Assembly (NCBI RefSeq): GCF_000238375.3
Contig: NZ_AHBZ03000014.1
Coordinates: 868,001-932,000, forward strand
DNA: 64,000 nucleotides
DNA from: Pseudoalteromonas citrea
GTDB taxonomy: Bacteria > Pseudomonadota > Gammaproteobacteria > Enterobacterales > Alteromonadaceae
Direction of reading: 5' to 3'
Below are positions 39,342 to 48,579 of the stretch, piece after piece. The position numbers and the translations under genes were made by a program. The number at the start of each line of letters is the position of its first letter. Position 1 is the first letter of the stretch. Under the pieces are notes generated by a model. The model saw only the letters and a list, made by a program, of their open reading frames with translations, had not been told where the DNA came from and made no database searches.

Positions 39342-40676
39342 ATGCTGATGACACTTATTCTCAGTATAGGGGCCTGGTTATTTAGCTGCTTAGTGCTTGT
39401 TAAGTTGGGGAAATTACTGATGAGAAAAGATAGAGCGCAAGCAAACTTATGGTTTGCACTATTATCTTTATCAATCATCTCTGTACTACCTATTTCCAGT
39501 AATTTAGTTGAGCAAGCGATCCCTGAGGTACTACATACCCTGCCTAGCCATGTAGAAAGTGCGGTTGTTTCAGAGCTCACTATCAAAGCGTCTGAGGCCA
39601 TAGCCATGCTAGACATCATGTTCTATGCGCTATTTACAATCTGGTTCTTAGGTGCTCTGCGTAAAGTATGGTTACTCATCAAGCTGCGACGCCATTTCAT
39701 ACAATTGGTAGATACCGCCCAGCCTTATAAAAGCCATCACAGCTCTCACCCAATGTTCGTTTTACCAATCGATATGTCGCCCTTCGTATTCGGGTTAAGA
39801 AACCCCAAAGTCATATTGCCACAATACTTTTTACAGTTAAAAGACCATGAACAACGCGCTTTACTATGCCATGAGCTAACCCATATCTCGTATCAAGATC
39901 ACATTTCGGTCATGATATGGCGCATGTTGTCTTGCCTATTTTGGTTTAATCCGTTTATACACGAGATGGAGAAAGAGTTTATTCATGCTATGGAGCACCG
40001 CTGCGACAGGAAAACAGTGCAACACTTTAAGCTCCCACCACTACAATATGCGCAATCTTTGCTAACATGCTTAAAACGTAGCATGGTTCATCAACACCCA
40101 CACCAAGGATTCGCACACTTTTCATCTTCGGCACTATCCGTTGACGAATATAAACAAAGACTCACCGATATTGTTAAACCCAAACGAATTTCTCAGGTCT
40201 CTGTTACAGTGATCTTATGCGCCGTATCCATAGGTGTGCTATTCACTAAATACATCACTAACCCCGTATTCAACGTCACTCCCCCAGACTGGCAGTACCC
40301 CGTAAAAAACATCTCTATTTCATCTCACTTTGGTCATATATCAAAAATACGCAATAACAGACCGCATGGTGGCGTTGATTTTATTGGTAAGGCAGGCACT
40401 TCAGTCTATAACGCGGCGCCAGGTAAAGTATTAATTGCTGATGCGACCAGTTTGGCCAGTAAATACGGAAACGTTGTGCTCATACAACACAGCAACGGCT
40501 ATCAAACCCTTTACTCACATTTAGATGACTTTAACGTCGAGGCTGGAGATTGGCTAAAGCACCATCAAGTGATTGGCTCAATGGGGTCAACCGGTAAAGT
40601 CACAGGCGCTCATCTGCACTTTGAAATGCTCAAAAATGGCCAACGAATAGACCCACTATCAAAATATTCTAACTAA
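39342..40676 (+). CDS. BlaR1-like M56 membrane metalloprotease fused to an M23 endopeptidase domain
   Basis: The 444-residue protein has transmembrane helices at about 1-22, 35-53 and 88-110. The M56 zinc site follows as HELTH (177-181), with EHRCD (218-222) beyond it. A last membrane helix spans about 285-303, and then a periplasmic M23 (lysostaphin-type) domain begins. Its metal and catalytic residues are His342 and Asp346 (PHGGVDF), His393 (YSHLDD), and His424/His426 (AHLHFE). In BlaR1 and MecR1 this last position is a penicillin-sensing domain. Here an apparently intact murein endopeptidase replaces it, suggesting a sensor of peptidoglycan itself that cleaves the BlaI-type repressor. Confidence 0.85.
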   Translation: MLMTLILSIGAWLFSCLVLVKLGKLLMRKDRAQANLWFALLSLSIISVLPISSNLVEQAIPEVLHTLPSHVESAVVSELTIKASEAIAMLDIMFYALFTIWFLGALRKVWLLIKLRRHFIQLVDTAQPYKSHHSSHPMFVLPIDMSPFVFGLRNPKVILPQYFLQLKDHEQRALLCHELTHISYQDHISVMIWRMLSCLFWFNPFIHEMEKEFIHAMEHRCDRKTVQHFKLPPLQYAQSLLTCLKRSMVHQHPHQGFAHFSSSALSVDEYKQRLTDIVKPKRISQVSVTVILCAVSIGVLFTKYITNPVFNVTPPDWQYPVKNISISSHFGHISKIRNNRPHGGVDFIGKAGTSVYNAAPGKVLIADATSLASKYGNVVLIQHSNGYQTLYSHLDDFNVEAGDWLKHHQVIGSMGSTGKVTGAHLHFEMLKNGQRIDPLSKYSN

Positions 40677-40689
40677 TTAGTAAAAAATT

Positions 40690-41973
40690 ATGACTTACAA
40701 AATGATACTAGTCGCATTCATTGTGACAGCGTTAGGGTGCTCAAAACCTGCCACAGAGATAAATAAAGCCGTCCCATTCACCTCCCAACAAAACGTAAAA
40801 GTACGTCAGCAGCAGATCCAAGCGCCGTTAAATAACCAAAAAAATGCGCAAAATCTTACAGCGCATATCATTGAATTTAAAAAGGGTGATACGTTAACGC
40901 ATTTGTTGCGCCGATTTGGGTTCAACGCCAAAGACGCTATTTTAGTACAACGAGCACTAGGCGATACATTCACGCTCAGTAAATTTAGTGTTGGGCAGCG
41001 TATTAAAGTAATGACCTTGAACAATACAATACACTCATTCGCCTTTAGCACCGCATTTAATCTGCATGCACACCTCATCAAACATAATCAAAACTGGCAA
41101 GTTGATATTATTCAACCTCAGCTCGCCAGCCGATATCAGCAAAAGCGCATTGTGATAACAAGTAGCTTATTTCTTGCATCTCAGCGCGCAAAGCTACCCA
41201 CTGATATTATCAATCAAACCATTACAGCTTTATCACATTTAATTGATTTTCAGAGAGAAATTAAAGCCGGCGATACACTTACACTCTACTACAAACAAAC
41301 ATATCTCGAGAGTGATGCGCAACTTAGTCGCCATCATACTCCACCAAGGGAGTTACTCTATGCAGCATTGTCGGGGGTTACGAATAATATTGAAATAACA
41401 CACTTTAAAAACGCACAGGAACAACAGGCTTTTTATCTACCAGATGGCAAGCTAGCACAAAGTTTTTTAATGAAAACCCCACTCAATGGCGCTCGCCTTT
41501 CCTCCACATTTGGTAAACGAAAGCACCCAGTTTTAGGCTACAATCGCCTTCACAAAGGCCTAGATTTTGGTGCGCCAATAGGCACACCGATTATGGCAGC
41601 AGGTAATGGCACCATACAAAGTGCAAACTGGGCTGGCAGCTTTGGTAACCGCATTATTATTCGTCATGGGCAAAACTATCAAACACTCTATGCGCACTTG
41701 AAAGGTTTTGCAAAAGGCATCAAGCAAGGCGTAAAGGTTCAGCAAGGGCAAATCATCGGCTACCTTGGCAATACAGGGTTATCTCAAGCACGACACCTAC
41801 ACTACGAGGTGCACAAAAATGGTAAAGCCATTAACCCGCTATCGCTAAAGCAACCAAGCCAAACCCAACTGCGTGGCAAACAACTGGCCTTATTTAAACA
41901 ACATCGCACTTACTTAGCTCAGCAGCTAACTCAGCACTATAATACTGAAATTCAAATAGCCTCCGCACAGTAG
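40690..41973 (+). CDS. M23 family murein endopeptidase lipoprotein (MepM-like)
   Basis: The 427-residue protein has an N-terminal export signal with possible lipobox TALGC (Cys 17). A LysM/OapA-like segment follows (HIIEFKKGDTLTHLLRRFG, about residues 59-105), then a middle beta domain. A catalytic M23 domain has HxxxD (His288, Asp292 in RLHKGLDFG), His336 and HLH (369-371). All metal ligands are present, so it should cleave peptide cross-links in peptidoglycan. It lies 13 bases behind the M56-M23 fusion and is probably the regulated effector of that operon. Confidence 0.9.
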   Translation: MTYKMILVAFIVTALGCSKPATEINKAVPFTSQQNVKVRQQQIQAPLNNQKNAQNLTAHIIEFKKGDTLTHLLRRFGFNAKDAILVQRALGDTFTLSKFSVGQRIKVMTLNNTIHSFAFSTAFNLHAHLIKHNQNWQVDIIQPQLASRYQQKRIVITSSLFLASQRAKLPTDIINQTITALSHLIDFQREIKAGDTLTLYYKQTYLESDAQLSRHHTPPRELLYAALSGVTNNIEITHFKNAQEQQAFYLPDGKLAQSFLMKTPLNGARLSSTFGKRKHPVLGYNRLHKGLDFGAPIGTPIMAAGNGTIQSANWAGSFGNRIIIRHGQNYQTLYAHLKGFAKGIKQGVKVQQGQIIGYLGNTGLSQARHLHYEVHKNGKAINPLSLKQPSQTQLRGKQLALFKQHRTYLAQQLTQHYNTEIQIASAQ

Positions 41974-42022
41974 CGATTTTACGCAATACACACCTTCATC
42001 AAAAAAGTCGAGGATACAATGA

Positions 42023-42172
42023 GATCTACTTCAATATGAGAAAGTACTTAGTAGCCGTAAATACAAAGGGTTAGATTTAACAGTTACTATATTGGATGGT
42101 GCCACACATTATAGCGCGTTTGCCTTACTGTTGACCGATGGATTAATGCGCACGATCCCAAAGCAAAAATAG
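42023..42172 (+). pseudogene. C-terminal remnant of an alpha/beta-hydrolase (esterase)
   Basis: Fifty codons, opened after a TGA at 42020, read SSRKYKGLDLTVTILDGATH then YSAFALLLTDGLMRTI before a TAG. This matches the C-terminal end of siderophore-esterase-like hydrolases, where the catalytic His sits in the E/A-T-H motif and GL..l ends the protein. There is no start and no N-terminal part, so I read it as a decayed fragment. The rest of the 41974-42218 gap shows nothing else. Confidence 0.5.
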
Positions 42173-42218
42173 CGCACGGTTAATCAACAGGTAGTAATGG
42201 AGTACTACCTGCTGAACA

Positions 42219-42488
42219 TCAAGATACTTTATGATTCATCACATAAGTGACACAGGTAACACGCAGCATTGACGCGAGGTTTTTTACCTCACCATGACGC
42301 TCAATAATTTCTTGATATAACACAGAAATAAACTCAGCAATTGAGCACTGCTGTTGCTGGGCTAACTGCTCCAACAAGTGCCACATTTGGTTTTCCAGCG
42401 CCAAGCTAGTCACAACCCCTTGAATTCGTAACGAGCGCTTAGTTGTATCGTAAAGCGATTGGGGTTGAGAGGCATATAATTCACACAT
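42219..42488 (-). CDS. Ribbon-helix-helix domain protein
   Basis: The 89-residue protein, started at 42488 with GGAG upstream, begins CELYASQPQSLYDTTKRSLR and continues GVVTSLALENQMWHLLEQLA, then FISVLYQEIIERHGEVKNLASMLRVTCVTYV. This is the pattern of the RHH_4-type (ribbon-helix-helix) small proteins found in proteobacteria. It is probably DNA-binding. The start lies only 18 bases from the divergent VOC gene, so their control regions overlap. Confidence 0.78.
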   Translation of the reverse strand: MCELYASQPQSLYDTTKRSLRIQGVVTSLALENQMWHLLEQLAQQQQCSIAEFISVLYQEIIERHGEVKNLASMLRVTCVTYVMNHKVS

Positions 42489-42506
42489 ACTAACTCCGAG
42501 AACAAC

Positions 42507-42902
42507 ATGGCAAAAATGATCCACAGTATGATCCGCACAACCGACGCAGACCGCTCAATAAAATTCTACCATGCATTATTTAATTTACACGAAAAGCGCC
42601 GTATCGAATTTGACACCTTTTCACTAATTTACTTAGGTAATAACGAAAGTGAGTTTGAGCTTGAATTAACCCATAACTATAACCAAAAAACGCCCTATGA
42701 ACTTGGTAACGGCTATGGCCACCTCGCTTTTACAACCCCCGAACTTGCGACACTTCATGCTTTAGCAACTCAGCTTAACTACGCACCGAAAGACATCAAA
42801 GAATTTTTCAATCAAAACACCAAAGTGGCCAAGTTCTTTTTCATCACAGACCCTGATGGTTACGAAGTTGAAGTCATTGAACAGTCTGATATTTATCGCT
42901 AA
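42507..42902 (+). CDS. VOC family protein, glyoxalase I-like
   Basis: The 131-residue protein resembles lactoylglutathione lyase: IHSMIRTTDADRSIKFYHAL, an EFDTFSLIYLGNNESEFELELTHN metal region, GYGHLAFTTPEL and ITDPDGYEVEVIEQ. Glyoxalase I uses two His/Glu pairs. Here the first position is His6 (IHSMIRT), then Glu56, His74 and a Glu near residue 121, so the zinc site may be intact. A methylglyoxal detoxification role is likely but not certain. The gene faces the RHH gene. Confidence 0.82.
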   Translation: MAKMIHSMIRTTDADRSIKFYHALFNLHEKRRIEFDTFSLIYLGNNESEFELELTHNYNQKTPYELGNGYGHLAFTTPELATLHALATQLNYAPKDIKEFFNQNTKVAKFFFITDPDGYEVEVIEQSDIYR

Positions 42903-42920
42903 TAAATAGGTATTCGGTTA

Positions 42921-43946
42921 TTAATGATTGATAGTACAGGTATCCGTATTATGACTTTGACAATAGTGAAAATCTAAAAAATAGCGTGTTTGCTTTGGCT
43001 GGGTTTTATTCATGATCGCATCATACAATAATTGCGCCCCCCTAAAACCCATCTGAAATGGATTTTGCCCCACATTCTCTGTGGCTAAACCCGCCTTGAG
43101 TGCAGCTAACTGTATTTGCTCTGTGTCTGCGGAAATAATAATGGCTTGATGGTTTTGGATCTGCTCTTTATGAGGGGTAAGTCGCGCAATATAGTTCGGG
43201 TTAAATTGGGCAAACCCCGCAACGGCTATAAAAACCGGCGGTGTTGGTGATTTGAGCATTGCCAATAATTGGTTTAAAGCATCCTCTCTGCGGCCCATAG
43301 TATACAAGGGGCAACGCTCATGCTCCATCCATTTTGTCCCTGTCTCACCTTCTCGTCGTGCCTCATTTTTAAATTCAGCTTTCACACCTTGAATACGCGC
43401 ACTTAAGTTAGGAGTGGTATGATGACCCGATTGAATACAGTACTTTTGTACTCCACTTTGATTACGATACTTTTTCGCCACACGCCCAAGTGCTTTGCCA
43501 AAGTCATAATTATTAGTGCCTACATAAGCCAACCGGTAGGCATGATGCTCAGGTAATAAGTCTGAATCAAAGGTGATCACCGGAATACCTGCCTGCTGTG
43601 CCTGTTTAAGCGCGCCGTTAACCAAAAATTTAGAGTCAGTTGTGGAAATTAGCAACCCATCAATGCCTTTTTTAACCAACTCTTCAACTATTAATACTTG
43701 CGTTCGAACATCTTGATAGTCATCAGCCCCATCGTAAATGCACTCAAGCGTAGGGTATTCCTTTGCAAAGTGCTCACACCCACGAAATGACTGCTCATAA
43801 AAACTATCATTTTTTGTTTTGCCTATCACCGCAATTTTGACACTGGCAAAACAAGGATTGCCACTCACCGCTATTGAGGCAATAAGCATCCAAAATATCT
43901 CGACAAAACCCACAACTGGCTTTCTTACCTGTAAGATCATACTCAT
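42921..43946 (-). CDS. Periplasmic sugar-type substrate-binding protein, orphan
   Basis: The 341-residue protein has a signal peptide (ending about SGNPCFA) and the Peripla_BP_4 fold of ribose/TorT-like binding proteins: IAVIGKTKNDSFYEQSFRGCEHFAKEYPT, KKGIDGLLIST, AGIPVITFDSDL, RLAYVGTNNYDFGKALG and NVGQNPFQMGFRGAQLLYDAI. No permease or ATPase gene lies nearby, so it may feed a sensor, as TorT does for TorS, rather than transport. Several cysteines are unusual for the family. The ligand is unknown. Confidence 0.82.
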   Translation of the reverse strand: MSMILQVRKPVVGFVEIFWMLIASIAVSGNPCFASVKIAVIGKTKNDSFYEQSFRGCEHFAKEYPTLECIYDGADDYQDVRTQVLIVEELVKKGIDGLLISTTDSKFLVNGALKQAQQAGIPVITFDSDLLPEHHAYRLAYVGTNNYDFGKALGRVAKKYRNQSGVQKYCIQSGHHTTPNLSARIQGVKAEFKNEARREGETGTKWMEHERCPLYTMGRREDALNQLLAMLKSPTPPVFIAVAGFAQFNPNYIARLTPHKEQIQNHQAIIISADTEQIQLAALKAGLATENVGQNPFQMGFRGAQLLYDAIMNKTQPKQTRYFLDFHYCQSHNTDTCTINH

Positions 43947-44055
43947 CCTAGAACGCGACTATACATAATTTTCGATTCAGTGTATTGATGGACTACGACA
44001 TATTCAGCAGCATAACTTCATTGAGATTAAAACATGTAGCTGCTGTAAAGCAACA

Positions 44056-44835
44056 TTAGACTAACTTACTATCGATAAAAGCGTGTTGAACCCTTTCAAA
44101 CAACGCCTCTGTCGAAGGTCGCTCTGTAATATGTTCAAATAAAGACGTATGAACAGATGCTTCCACGCGCTCTTGCATTGCGCAGTGCTCATAGCATAGA
44201 TTCACAGGGCTAATAAGCGCCTCCAACACCGCATCAATTAATATACAAGCTTGCGCCAAAACCACGTGGCCTCCGCCTTTTTTAATTACCACCCGCTGCG
44301 CAGTACCTATGATTTTTTTACCATTTATATTTAAATTATAGTCTCCATCACAGTATGAACCCGGTGTAGCGTGAATATGACTTTTGATCCCATACGACGC
44401 TAAAAAGTGCGTTAGTACCATACATAAGTTTTCATAAGCCAATACAATCGAATAGGGTTTTGAGTCTGGCCAATTATATAAGTGGGATAAATTGAGCACA
44501 TTGGCAGTTTGTGGCACAGGTGCTCCGCCCGTTTTTCGTGAAAATAGCTGCCAGCCCATCGCAGATAGCTCATTAATTAGCGACGCAGTTTTAGGCCACT
44601 TTCTTCCCGCGGGTAACACTAAAGTTGGGGTGCTCGTTCGCCATAAAATTAAACTTTGCTCAAGCTGATTTGCTTGGTGCAGCTGTAATAGTTCAGCTTC
44701 TTTTTCAAACACGTTCTCGACTGAAACATCTGGGTAACGAAGTAACCTAATACGTGACTTTTCCACATAGAGTCCTTGGTATGAAGAGTTAAAAATAAAG
44801 CTAGCTTTAAGAGATTCATAAAAGTCATATCTCAA
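44056..44835 (-). CDS. Lipoate-protein ligase A family protein
   Basis: The 259-residue protein has the biotin/lipoate-ligase fold: RLLRYPDVSVENVFEKEAELL, LILWRTSTPTLVLPAGRKW, FSRKTGGAPVPQTANVLNLS with the RR/KTGG-type loop, and the lysine motif NGKKIIGTAQRVVIKKGGGHV. It probably attaches lipoate or octanoate to a carrier domain. It is an orphan copy without a lipoyl-domain gene nearby. The C-terminal accessory domain of E. coli LplA is absent. Confidence 0.8.
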   Translation of the reverse strand: MRYDFYESLKASFIFNSSYQGLYVEKSRIRLLRYPDVSVENVFEKEAELLQLHQANQLEQSLILWRTSTPTLVLPAGRKWPKTASLINELSAMGWQLFSRKTGGAPVPQTANVLNLSHLYNWPDSKPYSIVLAYENLCMVLTHFLASYGIKSHIHATPGSYCDGDYNLNINGKKIIGTAQRVVIKKGGGHVVLAQACILIDAVLEALISPVNLCYEHCAMQERVEASVHTSLFEHITERPSTEALFERVQHAFIDSKLV

Positions 44836-44970
44836 AGCGTCTTCAAGACCAAAATACTATAAATAATCAAATAAAACCATTATAAATAAGCGCTTAGGAT
44901 TGACGAACGTAACATTCAGAATGTTGCGCCGCCCAGTAGTCAGTAAGCGTAACTTGATATGCAGAAATAG

Positions 44971-44995
44971 CGAGGTGTGCATCAAACACACCTCG
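44971..44995 (-). terminator. Perfect hairpin downstream of the lipase operon
   Basis: CGAGGTGTG and CACACCTCG form a 9-bp stem with a 7-base loop, about 65 bases after the stop of the secreted protein at 45061. There is no T-run, so it may be a factor-dependent terminator or a stabilising hairpin. Confidence 0.5.
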
Positions 44996-45060
44996 AAATG
45001 TACTTCTTCGATCTACATCAGCGATAGCCTATAAAAACGTTCAACTCACACGCCGTAAAC

Positions 45061-47076
45061 TTATTCAGGCGCATAAGTTAAATTAACTTTTACGTCTGTG
45101 ATCTCAATAAAGTAACTACGCTCATGGGGCGAGGATGTAAATACAATGCCATTATTCTCACTCGGGTTGTCAATCCATGCTTGTAGCAGATTTAGCACGG
45201 CTTCCCCTTGTAACGTATAAGTTGCATTATCGCTAGTTGCATTAAATGAAGTTACGTCCGCTTTCCAAGGTGGACAAAGCGTAAATGACTGACAGAAGTG
45301 ATCATAAGATACATTGCTCATATTCCAAGCTTTATCACCCACACTAAATACATCAATCTGTGTAAATGGAGTGACCAATGAGGAACTGCCTACCACCACA
45401 TCAATACTGGCATCAATGAGAGTACCTTTGATATGACTCAAATCTAACGAACTCAATACTTCGTAATCATAAGGTATTGAGGCGCCGGCACGAACATAAC
45501 CACCAACCCGCTTACGCCCTTGTATGACAGGTTGCGTACCTTGCCAGTTATTTCGCTCCAGACCTATCATTTCAAAAGTTAAACTCGTATTTACCTTAGG
45601 TATAAAATCTTCTTTCTTATATGCTGGAGTGTGACCTAATTCACCTAGGCGCGCCGAATGGCCCCGCGTATAGACTAACAAAGAATTTAAAGTGTACGGG
45701 CCATCATCTTTTTGAAATTTTTCACCCGAAACGGTGAATTCAAAAAAGCTATCGCCTTGCGGTAAGTGCTTACTGAAGCTCACTAAATCAATACGTTTCC
45801 CATTAACGCCACTTATATTGACAGATCCGGTGTACGAACCGGCATGTTCAACATACACTGGAAATTGAAATGTCAGGGCCGTAATATAAGCCCCATCGGC
45901 AGACATCTCCGGTGTCGTCGTTAAGTCTTTAACTATTTCAATCGCTTCTCTACAAAATTGTATACTCTCAAGTGCTAATTTGCTCTCAAAATGACGCCTT
46001 ACATTCGCCAAGACATTATCATTTTGTTCTAACTGCAACACATATAATGGCTGTGGTGTTAATATTGCATCGCTTGAAAATGACTTAACAAGGTCTTCTT
46101 TTTCATACAAAATACTCACAGTTTGCGCACCTTGACTTAACGCAACTCTTTTTACTTCGCGTATACGCTCAGCACCTGAATAAATACCACTGTTAAAAGC
46201 ATACTCGCCCGCAGTATGAGCGAATAATTCTACTTTTTGATTAACGTGCAAAACACATCCTGTTTCATCAAGTACAGGCTCTAGTGATACCTTATTAATA
46301 TCTATACTCGCCGCTCGAACGGTGATCCGTTTACTTGACTCCCTAGTAACAGATACCCCTTCATGAACCACCTGCGCAGTTGCTTTGATGATGTGATCAC
46401 CCGCACCGCTTGGCATAAATTCCTTACTATAAATTCCATCACCCGCTTGATGGTCTATATCTTGCCCTGTATCAAACGCCTCAAGGTTAATCACCGTATT
46501 ACTTGGTTCAGTTACCTCAAACATCACACTGCCATTCGTCATTCCAGTTCCGTCATGTGTCAATAACGCAGCCAAAGGGATGGACTCGCCGACGACAAAC
46601 TCATTCATTGCCATCGCAACGCCAAAGGCAATACTTGTTTGTTGTAACACCTTTGCTATCACAATCGTTTTATAGGTGGCTTCTGGATACGTTAAGACGA
46701 TTTGCCATACGCCTTGTACAGGGTTGCTCACTGCGGGTAATATCACTGTGGCGCCAGGCAAACCTGGTTGATATTCACTACCAGGAATAATCACTGTCTC
46801 AGGATCATTTGGGTTGATAACAGTTTGACCACTGGGCTTAATTAAGCCCACACTCACGCCTTCAATTGGCGCAATTAACTCTAAAGCGAGCGTTTGAGCA
46901 TGATCAATAACAATTGGAATCGTAGTCTGTGTATGACCGACCTCAATCGCCTGCGTTATCGTCTTATGTGTAGACATATTCAAGGGTACATCGTTATTTG
47001 CCGCTGCGACAAAGCATATTGATGCAGTAAGACTTATCAGAAAATACGACACTATCGCTCTGATTGTATTTATCAT
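45061..47076 (-). CDS. Large secreted protein with choice-of-anchor X-like domain, lipase partner
   Basis: The 671-residue protein has a signal peptide (SYFLISLTASICFVAA). The first half contains bacterial Ig-like material with the choice-of-anchor X pattern: SIPLAALLTHDGTGMTNGSV, DHQAGDGIYSKEFMPSGAGDHII. The C-terminal half is beta-rich (SLTFEMIGLERNNWQGTQPV; VLNLLQAWIDNPSENNGIVF) and may bind substrates or the lipase. It starts 9 bases after the lipase gene, so the two are co-expressed. No catalytic motif is seen. A role in secretion or anchoring of the lipase is inferred. Confidence 0.7.
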   Translation of the reverse strand: MINTIRAIVSYFLISLTASICFVAAANNDVPLNMSTHKTITQAIEVGHTQTTIPIVIDHAQTLALELIAPIEGVSVGLIKPSGQTVINPNDPETVIIPGSEYQPGLPGATVILPAVSNPVQGVWQIVLTYPEATYKTIVIAKVLQQTSIAFGVAMAMNEFVVGESIPLAALLTHDGTGMTNGSVMFEVTEPSNTVINLEAFDTGQDIDHQAGDGIYSKEFMPSGAGDHIIKATAQVVHEGVSVTRESSKRITVRAASIDINKVSLEPVLDETGCVLHVNQKVELFAHTAGEYAFNSGIYSGAERIREVKRVALSQGAQTVSILYEKEDLVKSFSSDAILTPQPLYVLQLEQNDNVLANVRRHFESKLALESIQFCREAIEIVKDLTTTPEMSADGAYITALTFQFPVYVEHAGSYTGSVNISGVNGKRIDLVSFSKHLPQGDSFFEFTVSGEKFQKDDGPYTLNSLLVYTRGHSARLGELGHTPAYKKEDFIPKVNTSLTFEMIGLERNNWQGTQPVIQGRKRVGGYVRAGASIPYDYEVLSSLDLSHIKGTLIDASIDVVVGSSSLVTPFTQIDVFSVGDKAWNMSNVSYDHFCQSFTLCPPWKADVTSFNATSDNATYTLQGEAVLNLLQAWIDNPSENNGIVFTSSPHERSYFIEITDVKVNLTYAPE

Positions 47077-47085
47077 TGTTATTCC

Positions 47086-48579
47086 TTAACGTATCGTTTT
47101 TATTTTGTTTAAAAAACGTTCTAAATTTTCCCGTGTTTTCATTGTGCTATGGTTCGCACGTACATTACCTAGTGATTGCGCATAACTCGGGTTTGCACTC
47201 GCAAGTGTTACAACCACATCATTTTCTTGTGCAGCTGTCGCCGTTGCAGTATAAGTGACTAATGTCACTACTTGACCCGCCCCCATTGAGCCTGGGACAA
47301 CTATCGTTTCAGTAGACACATAAGCTGCATGACTATAATTACGGAGCACTTGCCAAGCCCTCACTCCAGCCCATCGAGAAAAATAAGGAAACAACCCAAC
47401 TATATCTGGGTCTTTTTGGATAACTCCATCTTGATCCAAATCAGCATTAGCACCAATAGAGAACGTATTATCAATGTTACCTCGCATACCGGTAGCAACC
47501 GCATTTGCCGCAACATCCGTAGTTAAATCTCGAATACCAGGAAGCTGTGGCCCCACAAAAGTGGGTAATGTTAAATAGGCATTCGCGTAACCATGTGGAT
47601 CCGCTCCGCTGGGGTGGTAACTCGTTGCTGCGTGCTCCATCGCAATAATTGAAAAGTCAGCCGCGACACTGCCTAGGTGAGGTGTAGAAAAGGTTGATAA
47701 ACTCTCAATTTCAAAGTCCACGCCTTGAGCTTGCATGTTTTGCGTATCGAGCCCGCCTTTACTGTGCGCAATAATATGGACTTTGTCTGCTTTTAGTTCA
47801 TCCAACAATCCATTGATATGTGTTGCTAATTGTTTCGCATTGCCTGCTGTCGAGCCGTTTTTTCCAACTGAATATCGTTCATATCTGACCCCTAATTCAT
47901 CAAGCCGAGTGATGACCCCTGGCGCATCATCATCATCCCAAGAGTCACTTTGTGAATTAATACCATGAGCTAAAACAATAGGTGTCGCTACGTCAAATTC
48001 CAAGGCAACCCAATCAACAGACATACACCATGAATCTTGAGGGTTTGCTACATCAATATCCACCGTAATTAAATTCGGCTTTAAAAAATCAACCTCTTCA
48101 ATAGGTACTTCCAATCGAGTTTCAGTCCAACGCCCATTCGTCCCCTGTAATATACCAACCACCTTACCATTGAAAGATACTCTATCTATTTCGGGGTTGC
48201 GGCCAGGTACCGACGCATCTGAATCAACATCAAACACCGGCATACTAATTTGTACTTTAGCGCTAATTATTTTTTCATTGATTAATTCATTTACTTTTGA
48301 GGGGTCTATTTTACCGTTAACCAATACACTGTCATTGACAACTTTAGGCACTGGTAACTCTATAACGAGTGGACCACCGCTTTTAAATGTGCAACCAGTA
48401 TCTAGCCCTGGCCCAGAATCAACAACGTAGGTCCCTAACTTTTCTTCAGGAGGGCTAATACCTGAGCCCCCTGAGAGTAGCTGTATTTGCTCTATATCTA
48501 GTCCTGTATCAGCAAAGCTTACTGTCGAGCAGCATAATATGAACGGCAGTAATATATTATGCCTTGTGTGAATTTTCAT
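47086..48579 (-). CDS. Secreted alpha/beta-hydrolase (lipase/esterase)
   Basis: The 497-residue protein has a signal peptide (LLPFILCCSTVSFA). The catalytic domain starts near VLAHGINSQSDSWDDDD (oxyanion-hole HG), has the nucleophile in HIIAHSKGGLDTQNM, and the segment ESLSTFSTPHLGSVAADF typical of lipase-like hydrolases. The first 180 residues are an extra beta-rich domain. The partner protein follows 9 bases later. Substrate specificity is unknown. The 346-bp upstream gap (48580-48925) is AT-rich and holds no gene I can support. Confidence 0.82.
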   Translation of the reverse strand: MKIHTRHNILLPFILCCSTVSFADTGLDIEQIQLLSGGSGISPPEEKLGTYVVDSGPGLDTGCTFKSGGPLVIELPVPKVVNDSVLVNGKIDPSKVNELINEKIISAKVQISMPVFDVDSDASVPGRNPEIDRVSFNGKVVGILQGTNGRWTETRLEVPIEEVDFLKPNLITVDIDVANPQDSWCMSVDWVALEFDVATPIVLAHGINSQSDSWDDDDAPGVITRLDELGVRYERYSVGKNGSTAGNAKQLATHINGLLDELKADKVHIIAHSKGGLDTQNMQAQGVDFEIESLSTFSTPHLGSVAADFSIIAMEHAATSYHPSGADPHGYANAYLTLPTFVGPQLPGIRDLTTDVAANAVATGMRGNIDNTFSIGANADLDQDGVIQKDPDIVGLFPYFSRWAGVRAWQVLRNYSHAAYVSTETIVVPGSMGAGQVVTLVTYTATATAAQENDVVVTLASANPSYAQSLGNVRANHSTMKTRENLERFLNKIKTIR

